64,000 nucleotides of DNA from Lucinisca nassula. Lineage: Eukaryota > Mollusca > Bivalvia > Lucinida > Lucinidae. The notes beneath the pieces are model-generated. The model saw only the letters and a program-made list of their open reading frames with translations. It was not told the DNA's origin and did not search any database. The translations under genes and the position numbers were made by a program. The number at the start of each line of letters is the position of its first letter. Position 1 is the stretch's first letter. The stretch lies in the NCBI GenBank assembly GCA_963580285.1, contig OY757017.1, forward strand, positions 20,521,395 through 20,585,394, written 5' to 3'. Below, piece after piece: positions 55,640 to 64,000 of this stretch.

Positions 55640-58600
55640 CAAGAGGTCCATGATGGACCTAATTCGCTCACCTGAGTCAAGTTGTATTATCTTTTGATGA
55701 TGTTTTTATTTTTGTCTATGTGCTATTTGTTCAATGTAGCAGAACCATTTAAGAACTTAGTTGGAGATTTTGTAAAATTTTTCTTGAATTCAGTCACTGT
55801 GTTCAAAGGATGTGGATTCTCGGCATCCAAAACGCCTCAAGTGTGGAGAAGCTTGGGACTGAACCCATGAAACTTGGTTTATTAGGCAAGTAGTTTAACC
55901 ATTTCACCATAGAAGCTTCTAACACTAATTTTCTGATAACATGAAATTGTGTTAGTTTGCACTGGAGTTTTTGTATTTGAATATAAATGACGTTAAGTTT
56001 TGTTTTTGGAAATAATGACATTAGATTTTTGAGCATAAACACTTCAGTTTGTTTTGAGTCCTACTGATATTATGCAAGCAGTGCCAGAGCTATGTATAAT
56101 AGTCTTATCTTCAACTGCCTGTTGATATTTTGACAGGTCTAAAACCTTGTTGTTTTTATATAAATGTACAATTTCAAAGAGAGATTAAGATGTTTCTGTT
56201 TAACCCTTCAGAATTATCTTCTGCTTTGTGTTGGCTGGTTACTTTAAAGTCATTATTGCAAACAGTGTGGATCCAGATCAGACTGGTCCTCTTATGCCCT
56301 TTTTGTTTAAATTGAGATTTAACGTCCCAGTCAACACTATTTAGGTCATTTTAAAGATGTTGTATCCAATTTTGTTGGAATTTTACCCTACACTGAGAAG
56401 ACATCTCAAGCCACCAAAAGAAAGCAATATAGTTCATGTGCATAGATGATCCAAATTGCACCACCTTGCCCGGGCAGGCTAGACCTAAAATAATAATATC
56501 CAACAGCCATTGCATTCAGCAAGGGAAACCATTTTAGCAGCTTTGGTAAAAGGTCACCCAAGGAACATTTCAGTAAAATTATTTCGAAATTTAGCCACTG
56601 GCCTAGGAAAAGCTGTCATCTAAAGGTCTTTTCTATTTTTAACTCTGGTGGCCATTTTGTTCATTGGAATAAAACCATTTTCGCAAGTTTGGATGAGGGT
56701 CACCCTAGGAACATTTCTGCAAAAGTATGGCAGCCATTTTGTTCAACAAAGCAGAACTGTTTTAGTAATTTTGGTAGAGGGTCAGCCAAGGACTGCCTCT
56801 GTGAAATTATTTCGAAATCAGGACATTGGCCTAGGAGGAGATGTTGTTTATAGGTTTTCTATTTTTAGCTCTGGTGGCCATTTTGTTCAGCGGAGTAGAA
56901 CCATTTTAGCAATTTTGGTAGAGGGTCACCCGAGGAACATTTCTGTAAAATGATTTTGAAATCGGGCCATTGGCTTAGGAGCAGATATCGTTTTAAGGTT
57001 CTTCTTATTTTATATCTGGTGGCCATTTTGTTCAGCAGAGCAAAAACATTTTAGCAATTTTGGTAGAGGGTCACCCAAGGAACATTTCTGTGAAATTATT
57101 TTGAAATTAAGACATTGGCCTAGGAGGAGATGTCGTTTAAAAGTTTTTCTATTTTTAGCTCTGGCGGCCATTTTGTTCAGCCATGCAGAACCATTTTAGC
57201 AATTTTGGTAGAGGGTCACCCTAGGAACATTTCTGTGAAATGATTTTGAAATCCGGCCATTGGCTTAGGAAGAGATATCGTTTTAAGGTTTTTCTTTTTT
57301 TAGATGAGGCAGCCATTTTGTTCAGCAGAGCGGAACCATTTTAGCAATTTTGGTAGAGGGTCACCCAAGGAACATTTCTGTGAAATTATTTTGAAATCAG
57401 GACATTGGCCTAGGAGGAGATGTCGTTTAAAGGTTTTCCTATTTTTAGCTCTGGCAGCCATTTTGTTCAGCGGAGCAGAACCATTTTAGCAATTTTGGTA
57501 GAGAGTCACCAGAGGAACATTTCTGTGAAATGATTTTTAAATCCGGCCATTTGTCTAGGAGGAGATGTCGTTTTAAGGTTTTTCTATTTTTTAGATGTGG
57601 CGGCCATTTTGTTCAGCAGAGCGGAACCATTTTAGCAATTTTGGTAGAGGGTCACACAAGGAACATTTCTGTGAAATTATTTTGAAATCGGGACATTGGC
57701 CTAGGAGGAGATGTCGTTTAAATGTTTTTCTATTTTTAGCTCTGGCAGCCATTTTTGTTCAGCAGAGCAGAACCATTTTAGCAATTTTGGTAGAGGGTCA
57801 CCAGAGGAACATTTCTGTGAAATGATTTTTAAATCCAGCCATTTGCCTGGGAGGAGATGTCGTTTTAAGGTTTTTCTATTTTTAGATGTGGAGGCCATTT
57901 TGTTCAGCAGAGCAGAACCATTTTGGTACAGGGTCACCCAAGGAACATTTCTGTGAAATTATTTTGAAATCGGGCCATTGGCCTAGGAGGAGATGTGATT
58001 TAAAGGTTTTTCTATTTTTAGCTCTGGCAGCCATTTTGTTCAGCCATGCAGAACCATTTTAGCAATTTTGGTAGAGGGTCACCCGAGGAACATTTCTGTG
58101 AAATGATTTTGAAATCAGGCCATTGGCTTAGGAGGAGATATATTTTTAAGGTTTTTCTATTTTTAGATGTGGTGGCCATTTTGTTCAGCAGAGCGGAACC
58201 ATTTTAGCAATTTTCGTAGAGGGTCACCTAAGGAACATTTCTGTGAAATTATTTTGAAATCGGGACATTGGCCTAGGAGGAGATGTCGTTTAAAGGTTTT
58301 TCTATTTTTAGCTCTGGTGGCCATTTTGTTCAGCGGAGCGGAACCATTTTAGCAATTTTGGTAGAGGGTCACCAGAGGAACATTTCTGTGAAATGATTTT
58401 GAAATCCGGCCATTTGCCTAGGAGAAAATAAGGTTTTAAGGTTTTTCTAGTTTTAGATGTGGCGGCCATTTTGTTCAGCAGAGCGGAACCATTTTAGCAA
58501 TTTTGGTAGAGCGTCACCCAAGGAACATTTCTGTGAAATTATTTTGAAATCGGGCCATTGGCCTAGGAGGAGATGTCGTTTAAAGGTTTTTCTATTTTTA

Positions 58601-59116
58601 GCTCTGGCAGCCATTTTGTTCAGCGGAGCAGAACCATTTTAGCAATTTTGGTAGAGGGTCACCCGAGGAACATTTCTGTGAAATGATTTTGAAATCCAGC
58701 CATTTGCCTAGGAGGAGATGTCGTTTTAAGTTTTTTTCTATTTTTAGATGTGGCGGCCATTTTGATCAGCAGAGCGGAACCATTTTAGCAATTTTGGTAG
58801 AGGGTCACCCAAGGAACATTTCTGTGAAATTATTTTGAAATCGGGACATTGGCCTAGGAGGAGATGTTGTTTAAAGGTTTTTCTATTTTTAGCTCTGGCA
58901 GCCATTTTGTTCAGCGGAGGAGACCCATTTTAGCAATTTTGGCAGAGGGTCACCCGAGGAACATTTCTGTGAAATGATTTTGAAATCCGGCCATTTGCCT
59001 AGGAGGAGATGTCATTTAAAGAAATTGTTGACGGACAGACGGACGGACGGACAGACGGACGACGGACAAAAAGCGATCCCAATAGCTCACCTTGAGCACT
59101 TCGTGCTCAGGTGAGC
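55640..59116 (+). mobile_element. Tandem-repeat element IX inside the foldback's left arm
   Basis: It starts CAAGAGGTCCATGATGGACC and CGCTCACCTGAGTC, and ends GACGGACGGACGG tract (59029-59062), hairpin AGCTCACCTTGAGCAC-TTC-GTGCTCAGGTGAGCT (59083-59116) and A-run. About seventeen ~145-bp units (56560-59030) carry GCCATTTTGTTCAGC, GAACCATTTTAGCAATTTTG and GGCCTAGGAGGAGATGTCGT. Removing it restores the foldback arm (compare 59470-59490), leaving at most AAA duplicated. Confidence 0.85.
56302..56480 (-). repeat. Diverged SINE S1 fragment in element IX
   Basis: TTGTTTAAATTGAGATTTAACGT, GTCAACACTATTTAGGTCAT and GCCCGGGCAGGC blocks identify an old S1 copy. It follows half of a motif H hairpin (AACAGTGTGGATCCAGATCA, 56257-56277). 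Confidence 0.55.
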
Positions 59117-59840
59117 TAAAAAGAGTTTCGGAGGTGTTTTTGGCATATTTTTATCCAAAACGATTACCAATCATTGTTGCTATTTATAGTTACGTAAATT
59201 GAACGGAATGTGAAAGAAATGGCCGGAAACGAACCGATCTTGAGTTTCACATTGTCTCAAAAATAAAAAATAGAGAGATAGGACATGGTGAAACTTCTGT
59301 CACTCGCACAATGGTCATTATATGTAACATATACGATTTTTGAAACAATATGAAACTCAAGATCGGTCCTTTTCCGGCCATTTCTTTTACATTCGGTTCA
59401 ATTTTTGTAACTATAAATAGCAATAATGATCGGTAATCGTTTTGGATAAAAATATGCAAAAAACACTTCCGAAACTCTTTTTAAGTTCCCTTTCATTCTA
59501 GAAAAGCCATAAAAGTATATAACAATTCCGTTATGTTGATTTTATCATTTAGTTATTGTTTATTTTTCAATTAGGGGCGGAAGGATACAATATTTTTACG
59601 AAAAATCGGCAGGGTCTTTCATACCCCTGAGAGAGGTATAATTTAGGATAAAAACACAAATTTGACTTATTTAAACAAAATATACATAAATAATGATTAA
59701 AATAATTAAAAGTAATAAAATAAACAAAAAAAGTTTTTAAAATATATTATAATGAATGAATTAGGGCAAATAGAAAATTTTGGATCGGGGATTTTCGGAT
59801 CGGGATCGGGATGGGTGTTTCATACCCGACCGAAATAGAT

Positions 59841-60112
59841 GGGTTGCATGATGCTTCCACGCAGGGCTGAAACAGACCTACACACGAATACTGGTAAACC
59901 GCTTTGAGGATCTAAGCCTGCCCAGGCATTGTGGTCAGCCGTCCATGTTTATAAATGCTATTGGTTTCATTGGGAGGCAGGGCTTGAGATGTAATTTCAT
60001 CTCAATGTAGGGTAAAAGTCCCACACAATCGGAAGCAATGTCTCCAAAATGACCTTTACAGTGTTGATGGGAACGTTAAACTTAAAATTAAACAAAAACA
60101 AAACAAACAAAG
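59841..60112 (+). mobile_element. SINE S1, 3' part
   Basis: It resumes at GGGTTGCATGATGCTTCCAC and runs to the TTAAACTTAAAATTAAAC tail and (AAAC)n. Confidence 0.85.
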
Positions 60113-60204
60113 ACATTTTGTTGTAAAATTTCATACCCCTTAAATTTGATTCTTACCCCAGTTTTTGTTCCCAGGTGGTAAGGTTACCCCCAAAAACAAA
60201 TGGT

Positions 60205-60325
60205 AACTGGTCAACTCGTACCTAAGTCAACTCGTACCTGTTTTTGGTCAACTCGTACCCATTCTTTGGTCAACTCGTACCCCCTAGTCAACTCATACCT
60301 ATTTTGGTCAACTCGTATCCCAGGG
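60205..60325 (+). repeat. Minisatellite GTCAACTCGTACC
   Basis: Six copies of GGTCAACTCGTACC(C) separated by 5-10 bases such as TATTTTT or ATTCTTT. It forms a ~20-bp imperfect tandem array. Confidence 0.85.
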
Positions 60326-60399
60326 GTATGTGGGGTACTCTATTTTTTTGCCGAACAATAGCTGAAATGGGTCAAAACTTGTCCCGAGACATGTCTTGA

Positions 60400-61300
60400 G
60401 TTCACCGGAGGCCAGAAAGAAGTACTTTGGGTCCTTTTATTGTAACATGGTTTTCACAGCGCGTGGATATGCGATGGCGCGCCATCAACCTGCTCTAGTT
60501 ATACCCCCGGCATACGAAGTATGCCAGGGGGCAGAGCTCTCGGAAACGCAGGATTCTGCGTATTTTACGCCAACTTTTGCCGTTGTACGCGTAAAATTCA
60601 CAACCGGCGATTCTTGTGTACGCATGTTTTTATTGCGACACGCGTCCAAAATTACAGAAGCGGTAAATTCAGAAGCTAATTTAGGCCGCTTATGCAATAC
60701 CAATAAAAGATCAAATGCGGCGCCGCTTTTTATGTTGAAAGCGCACGTGCCACAAATCAGTAGGCGTGACCTATATTGACAGGTATTTTTGCACCTGTCA
60801 TTGGGAGAGACGATATTGGAAAGTGGTCGGTTTGCGGCACGTGTTAAAAATGATTGTACCTGTTTAATCTCGCCGCGCTAATCCCCGTGTTATTGCGGAT
60901 TACAATCAATTAGTTTACTAATTGGTGTAAGCTCATATCATCAACGGATTAGCATGAGTCGGTAAAATATCACGTTTAGTTAAACCAGGGTTACGGCGAA
61001 GACGATATAATTGACGAATTACCAATGTCATGTATTTTCGCAACTACACGATCGTACTTTTTATCGCTCCGTCAAAGTGTGTTTCGACATTTACTGGTGA
61101 CAAAAATGTATGTGATTCTTCAAAATACAATCATTTTTAACAATAACAGGAAGTCAGACGTGGTTAGGATGCTTCCCCTACGTATTTGTTTGCACCAATT
61201 AAAAATAATTGAGCTACTGTCCCGTACATATATGTCCGAATTTGAAAGCACAAATATAGCTAAATAGAATGCTGCTTTTCTGATCTGGGTTTACATTACA
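60400..61300. other. CpG-richer interval, no gene recognised
   Basis: 60460-60900 has many CpG dinucleotides (for example GCGATGGCGCGCCATC, ACGCGTAAAATTC, GGCGCCGCTTT) compared with its AT-rich surroundings. A 127-codon plus-strand frame (60396-60779) crosses it without recognised domains. The stretch ATACCCCCGGCATACGAAGT / TATGCCAGGGGG (60500-60530) is a small hairpin. It may be a young transposon or an unmethylated regulatory region. Confidence 0.4.
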
Positions 61301-61707
61301 CTTGCTGTTATCCTAATACTACCTTATTTTTTATGTGGCATTATTTGACTACAAGTGTGAGAATAAATCTGACCAACTGCATTGGGTGGGGGGGGGATAG
61401 ACACATCAGTGAAATATTTCTAACTAGTACCCACAATCTACATCTTTGGAACGAAGTTATTAAATGCATTTATCAGAAAAAAAGAGTTTGGGAGCCATGA
61501 AAGTACAAATGGATACAGTTTTTCATATGGATGTGTAGCCTGACAATAAGAAGTTTTTGTCTATGTTCTATGCGCGATCAAGATCAGAACTCCAACTTTT
61601 TATGTGGGAATCCAACTTTTTATCTGTGAATCCAACTTTTTACAAGGAAGGATTCCTGGAATCCTGTTTTCAAAATCCTAGTGAGAGCTCTGGGGGGTAT
61701 ATAGTTT

Positions 61708-61953
61708 TTGTGTTCTCGTCAGTTTGTTAGTTCGTTCGTTCATTCGTTCGTTACTTCTGCTGATTCAAGAAGGGCAGTTGTCAGTTTCTGGCGAAAGAAT
61801 GTGCAATGTACTGGTTAACCGCTTACGTATAAGCCTGCCCAGGAAAGTGTTGATAGGTAAACTGACCGGCTCAAAAATGACCTAAATAGTGTTGACTTGG
61901 CCGTTAAACTCCAATACAAACAAACAAACAAATCGTTCGTTCGTTCATACTTC
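61708..61953 (+). mobile_element. SINE family T, 5'-truncated, inserted in a (TTCG)n repeat
   Basis: GTTCGTTCGTT precedes (61728-61752) and TCGTTCGTTCGTTC follows (61932-61946) the SINE body (TTCTGCTGATTCAAGAAGGG ... AACTCCAATACAAACAAAC). The split microsatellite is the insertion site. Confidence 0.82.
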
Positions 61954-61979
61954 CGTCTGTCCCAGCATTCGTCAACCTT

Positions 61980-62460
61980 TACGTCAAAGTTTTGCGTTTA
62001 ACCTTATTGACAGCTCATATCTCTGTAACCACATGTTAGATTCTCTTCATGTTTGGTAAACGATATCTCTATAGCATTACCTTTCATATGGAATATCTAA
62101 GCCCCTGGGTGGGCTGTCTGTCCGTCTGTCTGTTCAACTACTTTTACGTCAAAGTTTTGTGTTAAACCTTTTTCATTGCTGATATCTCTGTAACCACATA
62201 TTAGATTCTCTTCATGTTTGCTAAAGTATATCTCTATACCATTACCTTTCATTTGGAATATCTAAGCCCCTGGGTGGGCCGTCTTTCTGTTCATCTACTT
62301 TTACGTCAAAGTTTTGTGTTCAACCTTTTTCATTGCTGATATCTCTGTAACCACATGTTAGATTCTCTTCATGTTTGATAAACGATTTCGTGATGCATGT
62401 CCCTGCCCCCCCCCCCCCCCACCCATGGTGACCTTGAGGTCACGGACTTAGAAATTTTAC
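61980..62460 (+). repeat. Tandem repeat, ~180-bp unit, about three copies
   Basis: Units share TACGTCAAAGTTTTGTGTT, ATATCTCTGTAACCACATGTT and CTAAGCCCCTGGGTGGGC; the third copy breaks off at TTTCGTGATGC before a poly-C run (62406-62420). Confidence 0.8.
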
Positions 62461-62664
62461 ATTTGGTTAAAGTTTTATGACAAAGTTTATAGATGCCTGT
62501 ATCTTCTAAACTCTAAGAAAAATTCAATTGATACTTGGATCAATGTTGCATACCAGTCCAAGGATTTCATTGATGCATACCCCAGCCTGCTGCTTCATTA
62601 ACTTTGATCCCTCACTCCCTTGGTCCATTTAGAAATTTTATGTTTGGTTTAGCTTTTACAAGCA

Positions 62665-63156
62665 CATTTATAGATTCTTATAGCTTCTTGACTTCATTCA
62701 TATTACATACAAGCTCGAAAGATATATCAGAGGGTGGCACTGGCCGGGGGTATACGTGACCCACTGGTCGCTTTCTCTAGTTATTATTATTTTTATTATT
62801 GTTATTATTATTATTTTATTATTATTATTCACTTTTAACCCATTCAGTACCAGAAACCCACAAAGGCGTACCTTTTCAAACACTGCAGGCCCAGATCAGA
62901 CGCCGCAGAACATTTATAGATTCTTATAGCTTCTTGACTTCATTCATATTACATACAAGCTCGAAAGATATATCAGAGGGTGGCACTGGCCGGGGGTATA
63001 CGTGACTCACTGGTCGCTTTCTCTAGTTATTATTATTTTTATTATTGTTATTATTATTATTTTATTATTATTATTCACTTTTAACCCATTCAGTACCAGA
63101 AACCCACAAAGGCGTACCTTTTCAAACACTGCAGGCCCAGATCAAACGCCGCAGAA
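62665..63156 (+). repeat. Recent 246-bp tandem duplication ending at a hairpin apex
   Basis: 62665-62910 and 62911-63156 differ at only about two bases. Each unit contains ATT-rich microsatellite, TTTAACCCATTCAGTACCAG and the left arm of motif H up to CGCCGCAGAAC. The first unit ends exactly there, before the right arm; the second continues through the right arm. Confidence 0.9.
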
Positions 63157-63355
63157 CGCGGCGTCGTATGATCGGGGCCTACACTGTTTGAAAAAGTTTA
63201 GCCACTTCCTGAATAAATTTTGAAGAAAACACAACCTGACACCCCTATATTTCGAAATATATAAGATGGAAGATTCCATTTGGGTTGTCAAACACTGCAG
63301 GCCCAAATCAGACGCCGCAGAACGCGGTGTCGTCTGATCAGGGCGGACGCTGTTT
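63122..63355. repeat. Two copies of hairpin motif H (copies 13-14)
   Basis: 63122-63192 and 63294-63354 have CTGCAGGCCCAGATCA.ACGCCGCAGAACGCGG.GTCG arms with TGATC.GGGC, each followed by GAAAAAGTTTAGCCACTTCC and CACAACCTGACACCCCTA. They form a diverged ~175-bp tandem pair. Confidence 0.75.
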
Positions 63356-63671
63356 GAAAAAGTTTAGCCACTTCCCGAATAAATTTTGAAGAAACACAAC
63401 CTGACACCCCTAAATTTCAAAATATATAAGATAGAAGATTCCATTTGGGTTAAGTTAATTAACACTTTAGTTAATCGTGTACCGATTAATGTGGGTGTAA
63501 AAACGATCATCGGTACTAGTTTAATCTAATCGTCCTTCATGAAAGAATGTTTTTAATTGCTTTAATTTTGCCGACGAGTGGCTGTTTTTGTTCTGACAAA
63601 ACGTAATGAAACGCAGGAATTTTAAGGTCAATTATCTTTTTGTATTATTTTCTTTTGAATTGTCGATTACT

Positions 63672-63682
63672 GGATATATAAG
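63672..63682 (+). promoter_or_regulatory. Putative TATA box
   Basis: GATATATAAGAAG lies about 30 bp before a plausible start region (GCATTCATCTTTG) and 65 bp before the ATG at 63747. The spacing fits a TATA-type promoter for the short frame that follows. Confidence 0.4.
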
Positions 63683-63746
63683 AAGTGCAGCAGCATTCAT
63701 CTTTGAAATCTCTTACTGAGAATCAAAGCTTAAAACTTTCATCAAA

Positions 63747-63863
63747 ATGTCTGATTTGGGCATTGCATGTGGTAAGGTTGTTGGTGGACGTCAGTATGCT
63801 GTAAGTCGCGATGTCTGCGACCGTTGGCAACATCGTCTTTGTGGGACAGGTAATACAAAGTAA
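63747..63863 (+). CDS. Possible first exon or 38-residue ORF, unknown protein
   Basis: ATG (context CAAAATGTC) opens a Cys-containing frame: MSDLGIACGKVVGGRQYAVS, then RDVCDRWQHRLCGTG. A donor (ACAG|GTAATA at 63848/63849) would end a first exon; otherwise the frame reaches TAA at 63861. The pattern of Tyr, Trp and Cys spacing is faintly like a FLYWCH finger, but this is not enough to assign a family. The remainder would lie beyond the window. Confidence 0.35.
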   Translation: MSDLGIACGKVVGGRQYAVSRDVCDRWQHRLCGTGNTK

Positions 63864-63982
63864 TTTTATTAGATATTTTTAGACTAGTGATCAATTTATT
63901 TATCTATTCATTTTATTTATTTATTTATTGCAATTAAAGGGGAACATTATCCTGGCATTACGAAGCATAGATTGTTGGCACT

Positions 63983-64000
63983 ATCTATCTATCTATCTTC
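63983..64000 (-). repeat. (GATA)n microsatellite, start of an array
   Basis: CTATCTATCTATCTATCTTC at the very edge, so the length is unknown. Confidence 0.8.

Larger units (their letters stand above)
55286..59831. mobile_element. Foldback element with ~350-bp terminal inverted repeats (MULE-like)
   Basis: The ends GGTCGGGTATGAAACACC (55286) and its exact inverse (ending 59831) are flanked by a 9-bp duplication GAAATAGAT. The inverted arms run 55286-55639 and 59480-59831 and are about 90% identical. A second inverted pair (59117-59262 and 59340-59480) continues the arms inward, so the original element was a ~1.07-kb foldback with ~495-bp arms. Long inverted repeats with a 9-bp duplication are typical of Mutator-like elements. 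No transposase remains. Element IX (55640-59116) later inserted into the left arm. Confidence 0.85.

Noticed and set aside
56648..58642. Repeated ~61-codon frames (for example FCSAERNHFSNF)
   Set aside because: They recur with the 145-bp tandem unit of element IX and have no independent coding signal.
60396..60779. 127-codon plus-strand frame as a gene
   Set aside because: No recognised domain, no flanking splice or promoter evidence; kept only as part of a CpG-rich interval.

Overview
The window looks like a stretch of a bivalve mollusc nuclear genome, probably a clam. It is AT-rich and has one spliced gene with long introns. It is packed with non-autonomous repeats, tRNA-derived SINEs ending in (CAAA)n, a Naiad-type Penelope-like element, hammerhead-ribozyme (retrozyme-like) repeats and tandem-repeat elements whose ends are hairpins. 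No prokaryotic feature is present. The host call is inference from repeat content and one ortholog; the species was not determined.

The only cellular gene I can reconstruct with confidence is on the minus strand. It is an ortholog of ZC3H18, the CCCH zinc-finger nuclear RNA-decay and export adaptor, with eleven coding exons between 43216 and 11129. Exon phases agree at every junction. It has a long acidic N-terminus (three exons), a CCCH finger (25308-25446), the WERGL helix exon (20733-20819), the exon matching the vertebrate YENF block (16555-16732) and a DPWRRS-motif exon (11129-11272). The C-terminal part should lie below position 1. The exons make up under 4% of the interval, and the introns are almost entirely transposon-derived.

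Layout: 1-4797, tandem-repeat element split by a 5'-truncated jockey/CR1-like LINE (268-3706, 9-bp target-site duplication). 6171-8153, pogo-like MITE split by an RTE-type reverse transcriptase. 8704-9530, SINE, small palindromes and a 260-bp direct repeat carrying two hammerhead ribozyme motifs. 10440-11272, SINE, piggyBac-like MITE and the last visible ZC3H18 exon. 11497-43216, ZC3H18 introns filled with tandem-repeat elements, SINEs, pogo-like MITEs, a mariner relic and many copies of one hairpin motif. 43313-46640, a SINE split by a 2.9-kb Naiad-like Penelope element that contains an inverted copy of its own 3' end. 46690-49541, more repeats and a 1.07-kb pure GATA array. 50220-50567, two weak candidate exons. 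51160-55250, SINEs and MITEs. 55286-59831, a foldback (MULE-like) element with ~350-bp inverted ends and a 9-bp duplication, which itself received a 3.5-kb tandem-repeat element. 60110-63690, minisatellites, a SINE and a recent 246-bp duplication. 63674-63863, a TATA box and a short ORF that may be a first exon. The window ends in another GATA array.

The most interesting signals are the dimeric hammerhead/retrozyme unit at 9068-9453, a hairpin motif recurring about sixteen times with paired stem substitutions, and a set of tandem-repeat elements that share one architecture (GACGGAC-rich tract, then terminal hairpin, then A-run) although their stem sequences differ. Coordinates of repeat ends are good to a few bases where a duplication or inverted repeat defines them, and to tens of bases otherwise.
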